Assembly (NCBI RefSeq): GCF_002078875.1
Contig: NC_034424.1
Location: forward strand, 7,098,436 to 7,162,435
DNA from: Numida meleagris
Lineage: Eukaryota; Chordata; Aves; Galliformes; Numididae
Length of the DNA stretch: 64,000 bases
Reading direction: 5' to 3'
The translations under genes and the position numbers were made by a program. Each line of letters opens with the position of its first letter. The stretch's first letter is position 1. Below, one piece after another: positions 26,340 to 38,505 of this stretch. Below the pieces are notes generated by a model. The model was not told the DNA's origin, did no database searches, and saw only the letters and a list, made by a program, of their open reading frames with translations.

Positions 26340-26425
26340 AAGCTCGGTGCCCATCTCGCTCAGCATGTAACTTTAATGCGGAGATAATGAGCAGTGATAT
26401 TTATTTGTAAAAGATCTGGAGATAT
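26340..26425. promoter_or_regulatory. AT-rich candidate enhancer
   Basis: Has TAACTTTAATGCGGAGATAA, CAGTGATATTTATTTG and GGAGATATCACTGCC, with GATA-like sites in both orientations. Confidence 0.25.
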
Positions 26426-28264
26426 CACTGCCCGGAGAGCAGCCAGGAGCTGTCGGAGTCCAGCCCGGCCCCGCAGCTGCTGCGTGGGGCTGTAACCCAA
26501 GCGCCGTGCTCCGATCGCTTTTCATGCTCCAGCTCCGCTATCCCAGCAGGGCACGCAGTCCTGTGGCTGAGATTTGCTGGAGCCGATGGTGATTGGGCTA
26601 TAGCAGCAAGGGGAATGCCCTGGGTCACCAATCCCTGGGGCTGGGTGGGTGGGGGGGGGAGGGGGGGCAAGGCTCCTCCTGGTGGGGTCAGCCCGAGGGA
26701 TGCTCGTGCAGAGATGCCCTTGCATTGTGTAATGGCAAGGAGGCGGGCTTAGGTGGGGTATGGCAGGTGGGTGTCCCGTCCTTATTAAGCCGTCCCCCTG
26801 GGTAATTACTAGGTTAAGGCCTGATGGGATAACGCTTCATTATTCTTGTGTCGCGGGGGGATTAGGAGCAGCAGGGATTTCTCGGAGCTTTATCTCCTCC
26901 GCTAAGGCCCTGGGGCTGCGATGGCTCCTTGCACCCTTCCCAGCTCAGCGGTGCTGAATGCTGGTGCAGCCCTATGAATCCGTGCGTTTCTCCTGCAGGC
27001 TGCGAGCCAGAGGGAGGGGAAGAGGTGTCACTTGCAAATAAACAGGGAGCTGGGTGGCAGAGGGCTTCCCAGGTGGCTTCTCCCATAATTTATGGCCGAG
27101 GCGACGTGGAGCTGTTGGTGTGGCCTTTAGAGGCTGTTTGCTGAATGTCACCTCCTGGCATGGGGAGCAAGGGGAAAGCATGCCTAGTACATCACTCTGG
27201 CCCCATAGTTCCGAGGCTGCTTGCACCCTTCCCCGGAGCCTGGCCGGCTGCTGGTGGGACTGGTGTTCAGCTCCCTTGTGTGTGTCCCAGAGATGCTCCT
27301 GGGATGGATTTGGGTGGCAGGAATCGAGTGAAACGCGCTCGGCAGGCCCCAAGCCGAGGGCTGGAGCTGGCACAGCACGGGGAGCAGGCAGGCTGGCGGC
27401 GGGCCAGGCCGCGCACTTGATCCAAACACAGCTGGAGCTGATCTGATGAAGTGAGAGGTTAAGAAGAGAGCATCTGTTATCTAAAGGGGACACACAGTGG
27501 GAAACTGTAAGCTCTTTATTCCCCCCCGCACCCCACCTCCTCTGTTCAGTGCATCATCCCTGACTTTATTTCTTTGATTTATTAAGGAGGCCTATGCTTC
27601 CGGGGCTGTAATTAAGTGCCACTGTGCAAGCTTTTGATAGCTGGCGGGCGATACAGTGGCTCACGCATTCGCTGGCTGCTGGAGTGCTTTAGGACCAAGG
27701 TAATGGGAGGGACCCTCCTGCCTGCTGGGCAGTGTGCACAGGGAAGGGGTGGTTCAGGGCACATGCCAGGAGGTGGGAATGCATTGGCCTGCACCTCCTG
27801 CCCGAGCACGAAGCTCCTTGGTGGGGCTGTCATCTCCAGGCAGATGGGCATGGACCTTCTATCTTCATCCCACTGGTGTTATGGTGATGCCCAGGGAAAG
27901 GTCCTCACTGCTTCTCCAAGCCGGGAGCATTGGGCAGGTGCTCAGGTTTGCATGGGCATTGGGTGCTATGGTGCTGCTGGGGGACCCTGCTGCTCCCCTG
28001 CCCTTCCCCAGGGCTCAGCTCTACCTCGGACAGCCCTGAGCCCCTCTGTGCTGGGCAGCGCTGCTCTGACACCGGCCACCCAAGCAAGCTTTCAGGAAGA
28101 TATATAGTTTTCTTTCTGCTATACAGGCTGTGTTCTGTACATAAACAGGATTATGGCAAATAACAATGCCACGGAACTGTCAGCTGGAGATGCTGGGAGC
28201 TCCGGCACTGCATGCCCCAGCAAGGGTGAGAGGAGTAGGAGGAAGGGTGGGCAGCCCCACCTGT

Positions 28265-28405
28265 AAATAAACTTGAGAATAAAAAGTGACGGAGGTGATG
28301 TGCTGCTTAATGAACTAAAACGTCCAGCCGAGCGCCAGGGCTGTTTATAAACTACAGAAAGGGCTTTATTTTAATGGGCAGTAAATCTCATTCATCCCAG
28401 CGCTG
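28265..28405. promoter_or_regulatory. AT-rich candidate enhancer
   Basis: Contains GTAAATAAACTTGAG (forkhead-like TAAATAAA), GCTTAATGAACTAAAACG, CTGTTTATAAACTACAG and TTTATTTTAATGGGCAG, immediately left of the GC-rich region that ends in the 140-base gap. Confidence 0.3.
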
Positions 28406-28648
28406 GCAGTCACGAGCACATGGGATTAATGGGAGCGCGGAGAGGGGCTCCGTGCCCCGCTCCCTGTTTCCCTCCCTTGCCCACGGTGGCTGTTCTCCTC
28501 CCTTCCTCCTCTCCTTAATCCCCCGCCCGGTGCTGATAACCAGGGTTATCTGGCCAGGAAGAACGGAGGGCTCTGTCCCTGTGACTCGGCATGTCACATC
28601 CGCTCGCTGCTTGGGTTTGTTTATTCACTTGAAAAATGCCCCCCCTCC

Positions 28649-28788
28649 NNNNNNNNNNNNNNNNNNNNNNNNNNNNNNNNNNNNNNNNNNNNNNNNNNNN
28701 NNNNNNNNNNNNNNNNNNNNNNNNNNNNNNNNNNNNNNNNNNNNNNNNNNNNNNNNNNNNNNNNNNNNNNNNNNNNNNNNNNNNNNNN
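28649..28788. other. Assembly gap (140 N)
   Basis: A run of 140 N flanked by C-rich sequence (CCCCCCCTCC and CCCCGGCCC). Such flanks suggest a sequencing-difficult GC-rich core. It could hide functional sequence. Confidence 0.99.
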
Positions 28789-29203
28789 CCCCGGCCCACC
28801 AACCCATCCCGAAGCCGAGTGATGGCAGGCACAAAATATTTTGTCTCGGAGAGAAAAGAACCGCAAATCAACAGAATGTGACCTTCTGGGGAAGGGAAAA
28901 CACTGGAGCTGCCGGGGAGGGACGGTGACAAGTTGTTCTGGGCTAAAGCCACCCTGTCGAGGAGGTAATCAGGCCTGGCGTGACACACAGCTGTTCTGGG
29001 CGAGTGAGCTGATGGGATTTAAGCCGATCACTCTGGAGGCTTTGGGAGCTGTTGTCACGGTGCTGGGGTGATGGAGCGGGCGAGGGAGCGCGGTGCAGTG
29101 ACATCGGTGGAGCATTGGGGGTTTCGGGATGGGGTGTGGGGCTGCCAGCTGTGTTGCTGGGTGCTGCAGGTGGGGTGGTTTGGGGGCTGGTGGGGTTTTG
29201 GAT

Positions 29204-29218
29204 GTGCCTCAGTTTCCC
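29204..29218 (-). repeat. MIR-like 15-mer, copy 3
   Basis: GTGCCTCAGTTTCCC, exact match to the 19849 and 49829 copies. Confidence 0.4.
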
Positions 29219-29284
29219 TCTGGATGCATCAGGTGCCTGGGGGACTTCTGGCCCTAACCCCCATGGTGATGCGCTCCGAAGGCG

Positions 29285-29485
29285 AGAATGGAAAGAGGGA
29301 GTTATCTATTGCAGTTTGAGTTTAATATCCATAATCTGCCATTAATCAAAATAGGGCTGTAAGATCCTTACTTAGGCCTAATCGGTGCGTAATGGATTAT
29401 CTGCAGGAACTAATAAAAGGTAATTATCTATGCTTTGCGAGTTCCAATTACTGTACTTACATGATCAATTAATTCTTGTAGCAGC
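29285..29485. promoter_or_regulatory. AT-rich candidate enhancer (strongest candidate)
   Basis: Two hundred unique bases with GTTATCTATTGCAG, TTTAATATCCATAATCTGCC, ATTAATCAAAATAG, GGCCTAATCGGTGCGTAATG, GATTATCTGCAGG, GGTAATTATCTATGC and GATCAATTAATTC. The repeated GATTATC/TTATCT and TAATTA motifs suggest GATA and homeodomain binding. The boundaries against G-rich DNA are sharp. Confidence 0.4.
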
Positions 29486-30765
29486 TCCACAGGTGCGGGC
29501 GCTGCCGGTGGGGACGTGTTCCTTCCCAAAGCAGAAGGAATTGGGCTTTGTACGTGGAATGAAGCATCGCCCTGGCATCAGCCTTCGCCCTTCCCATTGT
29601 CAGCCCTGCTCTTGTCGGGCTGCGGTGTTCTTGGGGTGGCTGAAAGGAAGGGGAAATACCGCAGTGATGTCTGTTGTAGGGATGGCTTAAAATGACAGTG
29701 GATCCGAGGCACGCTCCGTGTCCACTTGGGGCCCAGCATTGTGGTAATTGGAAGCAGATTCAGTGTTTGTGGTGAGTGGCAGCTCGGAGGGCTCGAAAGG
29801 AACTGGGGACGGGGACCAGGGAGTGGTGGGAGGGAGAAGGAGGATGCAGTTTTGGGGATGCGGTTGGAGCCGTGCAGCGAAGCTGTCCCCATGGCAGCAG
29901 CTGACCCTTGGCCACCTCTGACTCAGCTCTCGCCTTGTTCTCCCTCCTCTTCTTTGTGGTTGTTCATCTTGTGGACCTCAATAATCCATGTTCTGGTGTC
30001 GCCAAGACTGCACTGTGTCTGCAGTCCTAGAGCCTTGTGGGTGGCGTTATGGGGACAGGAGGGATGTGTGACCTCCTCTGGCCCCATGGGGATGGGGCAG
30101 GAGCTTGGGGGTCACCAGCAGCTGGGGTAGCGGGGTGCACGAAGGGGAGGGCAACGAGCAGGACCCCTATTCAGGAAGGAGCACTCAGGCCGTTTTGGGT
30201 TGATTTCAGCCTTTGTGAAGATTCTCATGGCACTGCAAAGGAACAGCTTGACACAAGAGTTTGTTTCAATACAGAACTGTTGGTGTTTTTTTGGGGAAGG
30301 AAAAGTCTGTTTGGGATCTTTTGACAATTTCTATTGTTTTTTTCCCCCCTTCCGTCTAAACATGAAATTAATTCATGTGTGTAATTTTTAGGAACAGCCT
30401 TAGTTTCACTGACATTTTTTGTTTAAAGAGGAAAAAGCAAAGCCACAAAAAACCCCAACCCCTTTCCCCCAATCCCTTCTGCTTAAAAATGGAACTCCCA
30501 GCTCTTGCCAGTGACCAGGATGCAGCTGTGCTCCGTTCCCAGCACCGCTGGGGCAGTCCCTAGCTCAGTCGGAGCTGCTCTGTGCGCGCTGGGGAAGTGT
30601 TAGTGCAGGAATCCTGGGGCAGGACGGGGCTGTCCCTGCTGCTTGGGCAGGGCTTGGGACACGGTGGCATGGGCGGTGTGAGGTGGTGGGGTTTGGCAGG
30701 GCTGCAGCTGTGGCACAGGGAGCTGGATGGAGGCAGGGGTGGCTTGGCAGCTCCTTCGCCTGCGG

Positions 30766-30780
30766 GGGAAACTGAGGCAC
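30766..30780 (+). repeat. MIR-like 15-mer, copy 4
   Basis: GGGAAACTGAGGCAC, exact match to the 7747 copy. Confidence 0.4.
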
Positions 30781-31352
30781 GCAGCCAACCAAAAGCCCAA
30801 GTGGTGATGCCAAGGAGTGAGACCCATCCTTCAGCAGCACCACCCCATGGTGGGATCTTCCCGCAGCCTCCTGGCCTCCTCTCCAGCTCTTTGGTTTGGG
30901 GGTAGGAGTTGTGGCCACCAGGCTGGCAGCGCACCGTGGGCAGGATGTGCTCTTCGTGCTGCTGGCGACCGCAGCACGGAGCCTCTGCCGCCCTCTTCTC
31001 TGCCTTTTGTTTCTGTTCCTCTCTCTTTTTTTTTTCCTTTTTTTTCCCTTTTTCCCAAGCAAGCCACCACAGGCTCCTTCAAACATTCCCCCCAAGATCG
31101 TTCTTCTGCTTGTCTGCAATGTGTTTGCAGTGCTGAACCTCCCATTGCCCCATCCCAGCCCCCTGTGCTGGCCTTCTGCTCTTGGCTCCGCATCTGGATT
31201 GTAGTGACTGAGTCTGGGCATGCCAATCCCCGCTCAAAAGACATCTGTACCTTTGATTCCACCTTTCCCTGGCAGTCCTGGGGCTGGGTCCTGGGGGCTG
31301 TGTAGATGTGAGTCATTGCCTGCAGCCCTGTTGCATGGCTGGGTCCTAGGTG

Positions 31353-31441
31353 TAGGGTTGGGGGTAGGGTTACAGTTGGGTAGGGTTAGGCTTTGGTGGG
31401 GATAGGGTTGGGTAGGGTTAGAGTTTGTCTTGGGTAGGGTT
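31353..31441 (+). repeat. Interstitial telomere-like repeat cluster
   Basis: Six copies of TAGGGTT at 31353, 31365, 31381, 31403, 31413 and 31435, separated by short G/T-rich sequence. The spacing is irregular, so it is either a decayed (TTAGGG)n tract or a G-rich simple-sequence expansion. Confidence 0.75.
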
Positions 31442-34400
31442 AGCCAGCAGCCCAAGCTGTGCAATCTGACCGAGACACCTCTAGGGCTATAGGAACCCCA
31501 AATCCAGCACTGTGTGATGGTTATGGTGAGCAGAGCTGGGGGCATTCATGCTGCCTGGCAGTGGTTAGCATTCATTGAGCTAATACTTCCATTTGCACCA
31601 ATCATAGGTGCTATTTGATGAAAGCAACCAACCAAACCAGGCCGGTCAACCTTTTTGGATAGGATTTGCTCTCCTGGGTTCTTCTACAACCCAGCAGGTG
31701 TAGAAGAAGACCAGGGAACATGTACAGATGCCACCCTTGGTGACGCAGAACTGCTGCTGGATACTGCTTGGCTATGGGAGAAGCCCAGGAACTGCTTGTC
31801 CAGATTATGAAGTGTGTGGTTTGGCTTAGCAAGGATTGCTCGCAGATAGACGTGTGTTATGGGCAATCTTTGCGTTTGTTTGCTCGCTTTGTTTCGAATG
31901 GAAATGGAAGCCTCTGCCCTGCGGTTAAATCCTCCCAGCTAAGCAGCTCTGTGCATACAGGAGTTGCTTAAGGAAGAGAAAGGATGCTGGGCACAGAGCA
32001 ACGGCCGTTACTGCGAGCGTTCTCCGACCTTTGTGAACAAAACCAGTGGCACTCCTCAGTTTGCTTCTCCGTGCTCGGCCCCTTTTTCGGCACAGTTACT
32101 TTCTAAGGCAGCGTTGCAGGTTTTATTACCGCCAGTTATTGTTGAAATGGCGCCGGAGGTGCACACAGCACCGTGCAAACACGGGGAGGGACAAGGTCCT
32201 TGCTCGGGGGAATTGCTGGGATGGTTCAGAGGAGCGTAGCACTGGTGATGGAGGCTGAGGTTGGTGTCAGAGCTGCAAGGTGGAGGGCTGGCTTTGCATC
32301 AGCCCTTGGGAGGGGTCCCTGTGCGGTCCTGCAGCTGAAATGGGGATGCTGATCTTGAGCGAGGTGGGTGATAGGGGAAGCATTGGCCCTGCCACACCGG
32401 ATTAAGCCATTGCACCTTCAAATGCCGCTGTCTGACGTGGGTGAGAAGTGAGGGCTTTGAAAAGAAAAGGGAAAACCAGTCAAGGGCTTGTGCCACCCGG
32501 TAATTCACTGACCCAATTGTGCACTGCTGTGTGAGGGGAGAGAAATTCCTTCCTGACCCTTGTACTCATCAGCCTATGCCCTGAAGCATGAGATTTGATT
32601 TTCTTTATCTGGCTTTCTGTAATTGCAGATGTCATGATGGTGCTCCCTGTATCCCACCCCTCGGAAATGGCATCTGCCTCACTTAACTCAGTGGACCTTC
32701 CCCTCTGGGGGTCTGTTCCTGACCCCTTTCTGGGACGAGCAGGAAAGGAGAATGAGTCTCACCCACCCACTGCTTTTCCCCTATGCGTGGTCCTGTTTTT
32801 CCTCCCATTGCCATCAGAGTGGGTCATCCAGCTCCGTAACTCCTGCCTTTCTACTGGAGGCAGGGGTCGTGCAAAGCCCCCATTGCCCTGCAGTGATCTG
32901 CAGTGCATTGCAGCAGCGGTACCATTTTTCCCCAAGCCTGGGTGTTCCTGGATGGGAGGAGGAGGCAGGGGGGCTTTGCTGAAAGGGTAATGCGTGGGGA
33001 AGTGGGATTAGTCACAGCCTTCAGTCTGAGTGCTCCTCAGGTTATAAAAATGACCGATGAGCGCAAATCAATAATGAGGTTAGTGTTTTCTGGGCACGCC
33101 AGGCATGAACCCATCAGCCTGGGCCATGCGTGCCATGCTGCACTGGCACCCACTGTCCTGCTGGGCGTCCCTGTCCCCATCCCTGTCCCTACCAGTGCTC
33201 TGCTCTGTGCCCTTAGCACAGAGGCTTGGGGCAGTGTTTCCGCAGCACCGAAGTGGCCCTGGAGGCCTCGTTTCCTTTTCCAGCGTGACTTGGGCATTTC
33301 TGGGAAGGAAGCAGCCTTCTCCTTGGATGGCTGCAAAATCTTTAGCGTTGCTCGTTCCAAATGCATTCATCAGCACATATTGAAAGCACCGCTGTGCAGA
33401 ACAGACATCACTTTGCGTTGTCCCCGTGCATGTGGTGACTCCTGCAGCCCTTTTTTTTTTTTTCAATGGATGGGACTCCCATGGCTGTGCCACATAGCAG
33501 CCATCCCAGTAGACCCAGTACCCAGCAGCTGGGTGCCCTCAATGGCTCGGGAAGAGCGCTGGAGGCACTGCCATCCTGGAAAGAGGCGCTCGGGGAGAGC
33601 CGGCTGCTGCACAGCAAGTGCATGGGGTTAATGGAGGATGGGGGTGATGGATGCCTGCCAAGAGCTCATCAGGGAGAATCGCGTTCCTTCGAGGAAATCG
33701 ATAATCTGGGATGCTTATGTTGCTAATTTGCGGTGGGTCGGCTTCATCACGCCGGCTGGGTGTGCAGATGGGGGTTGGTGTGAGCGGGGCTCTTGGCAGC
33801 CACGTGTGCATGCATCACCCATAGCTCCCAACTGGAAGTAGCGGGGCTGCTCTGAGCTGTTCACTGTTCCTTCTCCCCCTTATGATGAACTTGCCATGTT
33901 CTCAGCGATTCGAGATGCAGCAGAATGGGCAATGCACAGCGCAAGCCCAAGTGGACCCGGATGAGAACCTCTGACTCCAAGAGCCCTGAGAACTCAGCAA
34001 ACCTAAGGAAAAAAAAAAAGACCCCAAGCCCCACGCTGTGTGCTTGGAAGGGGTGAAGCACTGTGCTTCCGAGTGACGAGTTGGCTGGTGGCATGCACAG
34101 GGGCCCCTCCCTTGGGCCACCCCATTTGGGATGACGTGCAGAAGAAGGGCAGCTGGTATAGAGGAGATGCTGAGGGCACCGAGCTCGTTGTTCAGTGGCA
34201 CTTCTGCTTTTTCCCATTGTTGAAAGGGAAGAAAGCACGGGATGCACTGTGTGGGCATGACACGGACCCTGGAAGTGCCACTGGTGCGGCTCTCCCCGCT
34301 CCCACCCCACCTGCACAGAGCACATCTCGGCGTGCTGCTCATGTCCCAGGCAGGGCTCAGCCCCACATCCCATAGCACGTGGTGGCACGGGGCCAGGCCC

Positions 34401-35896
34401 TGCGCTAATGAGACGGCCTCCAATCAGAGTTAATCATTTGCCAGCCTGAATGCTGGCGGGGTGTCTCTGGATTCCTCGCTCCTATAGGTGTGCTGTCGCG
34501 TCCTCGATTGTCGCGCGCTCGCCGAACGCTGCTGCGCCAAATGTTTTGCAACAAAAACCCCAAACCACATGAAAGCAGCCGAGTTTCATGTTTCATTATA
34601 ACCCCAAATTCAGGTTTGCCAAAGGGTTTCAGTCATTTTGCAAGCCTTTCCCGCCAGCCTTCAGCAAAGGCTGCAGCTTAACCTGTTTTTGATGAAAAAC
34701 CAGGTGTGACTCTGCTGCGTTTTGACCAAATCCAGAGCTTTGTGCCACGCCGGAGCTTGGACCCAGAATGCGATTGCGTTTGCACGGAGCATTGTGCATG
34801 CTCTAGGAAAGCCAAACTGCACACACCTGGGCCCAAGCTGCAGTTCCCCATGGGGACGCAGCCCCCAGCGAGCTGTGAGTGCCGCTGATTGTTTTCTGGC
34901 CTCTGTGTGCACCGTGCTGTGCTTTGGTTTGGTTTTGGAGCCTGCCCACCCACTCTGCCATCGCTGTGCACTGAGTGCCAGCGGTTTGCACGGGGATGTC
35001 CCGTAGCATCAATCCCATTGCATTGGTCACTGCTGCGGCTGCTTTGCTTCGGAGCAGGCAGGGCTGAGCCTGGGTGTTGCTTTAGGGGTAACTGCAAAAC
35101 TCAGCGCTGCGCCAGGAGCTCAGGGCCAAACGAAGACGCCGGTGCCGTGCGGGGTGGGAATGGGGCTCTTTGTGAGCCCAGCCTGGGGTTGATGTGTGTT
35201 ATTGTATCCACACGCGGATTGCTTTTTCGGCAGCGCCGTCTTTCCTTTCTCCAGCAATTTCCTGAAATAACGTTAGGGAAATGTGAAAATCTTGAACTTT
35301 TGAACCTCCCGGAGGACGGCGTGCAGGGGGTGGGTGGCGGCGGCAGCAGGAGGGGTCGCTGGCCCGTTTGCTGCCGTTTATTTTGGCTATGGGGCCCCGG
35401 GGGGGGTGCACTTGGGGGGGCTCACCAGCCCCCAGCCCCACAGAGGAGCCCCTTCTTAATGGCTGTCCCTTCGGCGGGTCGCGGAGGCGAGGAAGGCAAT
35501 GGAAGTGTTCTTTTGCTCGCAGATGCTGGGAGGAGTAAGGGGTGCCCGGGCTGGGTGGCGAGGGCAGAGGGTGACACACGGGGTGATGGATGGGAGCGGG
35601 TTTTCAGCCGGGCTCCGGCCACGGGCAGAGGAAAGGAGAGGGGCAGGGGGGGGATACGGAGCGCCTGGAAAGTACTTTTCCCTCTGATGAACTTCAGAGG
35701 CGTATAAATCACTGCCAGGCTGCAGCTGCGGAGCATGTGACGCTGGCAAATGAATGTTCCTTCGGAAAATGGCCTGGCCGCGTGCTCCCTGCTCGCTCCT
35801 TAAAGGCACAGCCGGGGAGTGTGGGGCGTGGGAATGGGGGTGCTGTGGTTTGCATGCACCTATGGAAGGGAGGAAGGCTTGAAGGGGCTCCTGCAG

Positions 35897-36201
35897 AGCT
35901 CTCCTCGTTGCAAAACTCCCTGTAGTACAAAGCTCTCCATGATGCAAAGCTTTTCATGGTGACGGTGCAATGCTCCCTTTGGTGCATAAGCTCCCTTTGG
36001 TGCAAAGCACTTTGTGCTGCAGTGCTCTCTGTGGTGCTGAGCTCGCCATGGTGCCAAGCTTGCCGTGATGCAGAGCTTTCCATGATGACAGTGCAGTACT
36101 CTTCATGGTGTAGAGTTCTTCATGGTGCGAAGCTCTCCACAGTGCAAAGTACTCTATAGTGCAAAGCTCTCACGGTCCAAAGCTTTCCATGATGCTCTTG
36201 G
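35897..36201. repeat. Degenerate 16-20-bp minisatellite
   Basis: About seventeen imperfect repeats built on GTGCAAAGCTCTCCATGG, with variable spacing (examples near 35930, 36000, 36050, 36070, 36125, 36145 and 36160). Unit length and sequence drift suggest an old array. It ends where ordinary intron sequence resumes around 36200. Confidence 0.8.
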
Positions 36202-36924
36202 TGCTGGGCTTCTGCTCTGCTAGATGCAGTCAGGATCAAGGTGCTGCTGAGGACGTCCTGCTCCAAAGTGCCTCGGGTGCATGTGGGAGCTTTGGTCTCT
36301 GTGTCACAGTGCTGCTGCTGGGCTTTCATAGACTGCAGGGACCCACAGAGGATGGAGATGCATAGTGGGTGCTCCAGGGCGTGCCAAAATCTTACAGTGA
36401 CAGTCATTGAGCAAGCAGTGTAGGTGGCATCATGCTGTGCCCGCTCAGCACAGCGGTTGCCAGATGCTGGGGGAGAGGATGGAGGAGCATCTTCCTCATG
36501 AAGGCATCATGGGAGGAGAGGAACCCAGCGCTGCAACTTCTGCTCAGAGCTGCTGGCACGTGGGAGGAGGAGGGAGCCCAGCCACCAGCAGAACAGCTAA
36601 AAATGACTAAGTATTTCCACAATGCCATTAGGTTTCCATGGAAGCAGTTGCCTTCGTTGCCAGAGGGCCACGGTGGGAGCCAGCCTAGGCTCGTGCTTCC
36701 TCACCCATTGCCCCAGTGCTGGGCTGGGGGGGTTCTCAGAAAAGCCTGGGTGGGAGGTGAGTTTGGAAGAGTGTTTGGAAAACACAGCAGGGGTACTCAA
36801 TGGGACTGGCACGTGGCTGCTCTGCTTTTTGTTACTATGGGAGAGGAGCTCGGGGGCTGCCGGGGTGCGCTGCAGCATCATTCACTGCTTGTTCTATCAC
36901 TGTGGTTTGAGCAAGGAGAGCTGG

Positions 36925-36948
36925 GTAGGCAGGCAGGCAGGCAGGGAG
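36925..36948. repeat. (AGGC)n microsatellite
   Basis: GTAGGCAGGCAGGCAGGCAG within GA-rich sequence; about five AGGC units. Confidence 0.85.
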
Positions 36949-37484
36949 GAGAAAACCCAAACGCAGAGCCCTCTCTGTGATTTATGTGGTGAAGGAGATA
37001 AGTGAGGATTTAAAGAGAAGAGAATGTCTAAGTGAGATGAACGTGTAACGTGAGCACGGATCCAAACGGAGAGATCGTAAATGGAAGTGCTGGGAGAAGA
37101 GGAGGTTTTTTAATGGGCTGTGCTTTAGCACTGCTACCGGAGGCAGCAACAATCTGCCCGGAGGAGGGATGTCTCTGCTGTCTTCTGTGTGTCATTCAGT
37201 GCCCGTTTCTCTGGGTGAGACCTTGAGAGGTGCACACCACACAGGGGCTGCTCATCACGTTGCCCTCTGCTCACCCTCTTGCAGCTCTTCCCGTTGGGAT
37301 ACCTCTATCTACTGGGGCTCCTGGGGCATGATGCTGGGGGTGCCCAAGGGGTTAACCTGAGGCTGCATGCCTGCTCCAGCATGGAAAGGCTCTGGCCCTT
37401 CTGTGCATGAAAGGAACATTTTTTTAAGGGTTATTCCCCTTCCCAGGCCCTGCCTGTTATCTGTGGGCTGTCAAAACGCCTGGA

Positions 37485-37575
37485 ATGTGGAGACCCACTG
37501 GACGTTGACCCAGCTCAATTAGCGAGGCTATCTGATTGGACTTGTGTGCAGCCTAATTAGCTTTGGCCTCCAACC
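37485..37575. promoter_or_regulatory. Candidate enhancer with TEAD-like site
   Basis: Contains CCTGGAATGTGGAG (TEAD-like GGAATGT), GTTGACCCAGCTCAATTAGC and CAGCCTAATTAGCTTTGGCC with two AATTAG cores. Confidence 0.25.
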
Positions 37576-38399
37576 AGGAACTCAAACCCAAATGCAGGCA
37601 GAGCATCCTTCCCTACTGCTCACCTTGGGAAGGGGTTCTCCAGGCCTGGGAAGAGGGAGCCTTCCCCAACCTGTCCGTCTGTCTGTCTGTTCCTCATGCC
37701 AGCTGATTTTGGGGAGAAAGACCTCAATTTGGGGATAACCTCCGTGCTGCCCAGCCCCTGCTGCTGAACCCTGGGGGTCATGTAAGACCGGAGGCAGCTT
37801 TTTTCCCTTGAAAAACAGCACGTGCTGTCTGGCGTCCAGAAGGAACTTGCTTTTACTGAAGGCGCGCTGGCTCTGGGGCTGCCTTCCCTATCTCGTCAGG
37901 CCTTCCTGCAGCACGTAGGCACCCGGTTCCCAGGCTCCTTGCCCTGGACCTCCCGCTGCTGTGGATGGGGATGGGGTGAAGGGGTCAGTGCAGTGCTGCT
38001 TTGGCTGGGGGACAGCGGTGGGGGTACCCCGTTGTCCTTGGCTCGCCTTGGGTTTCCAGCTTTGGGTGCTTGTCAGGCACAGGGAAATGGTGATGGGGAA
38101 GGACCCCAGCGGACCCCTTGGAGCTGGAGGTGGGCACTTCATCAAGGTGTCCTGGAAAGTGCTGTTCATGGACCACTCTGCTGTCTTCTGCCCTAAGGCC
38201 ACCTCTGAGCATCACTGTGCTGGGTCTCACCTGGAAGACTCACGCAATTCTGTCCTTACCATCCCCTGTCGCAGCTGTTGCAGCTTCCCCTGCTACCCCA
38301 AACCACCTCCAGCTGCTGGAAACCCACTTTGCAGCGTTGCCTTTGGCTGCCCGCGTTGTGAATGGTGGTGTTGCAATGCCGGCTGCACGCTGGTGGTGA

Positions 38400-38505
38400 G
38401 CACCGGTGCCAGCCGCATTGGATCAATTAAAGCCCATTATGCCAGGCAAATGACTGTAATTATCTTGAATCTGGATTAAAGCACGCGCGCAGCGCCGTAA
38501 CTCAA
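38400..38505. promoter_or_regulatory. Candidate enhancer, AT-rich with CpG block
   Basis: GGATCAATTAAAGCCCATTA, GCAAATGACTGTAATTATC and CTGGATTAAAGCACGC are followed by the CpG block GCACGCGCGCAGCGC. Non-repetitive. The GGATTA core suggests Otx/Pitx-type sites. Confidence 0.35.

Larger units (their letters stand above)
10871..28648. other. Inferred RXRA intron 1, middle part: no gene
   Basis: No exon found. It contains a chain of AT-rich candidate regulatory islands (11.04, 12.78, 13.18, 15.83, 22.86, 26.34 and 28.27 kb), a 34-bp tandem duplication at 12119-12173, a short telomere-like stretch near 21591, a CR1 fragment near 22425 and a quasi-palindrome at 24771-24819. The longest ORF (302 codons, minus strand, 17320-18228) is compositionally biased and unrecognisable. 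Confidence 0.5.

Noticed and set aside
34889..35707. 272-codon plus-strand ORF
   Set aside because: Gly/Arg-rich chance ORF in a G-rich segment; no domain or exon signals.
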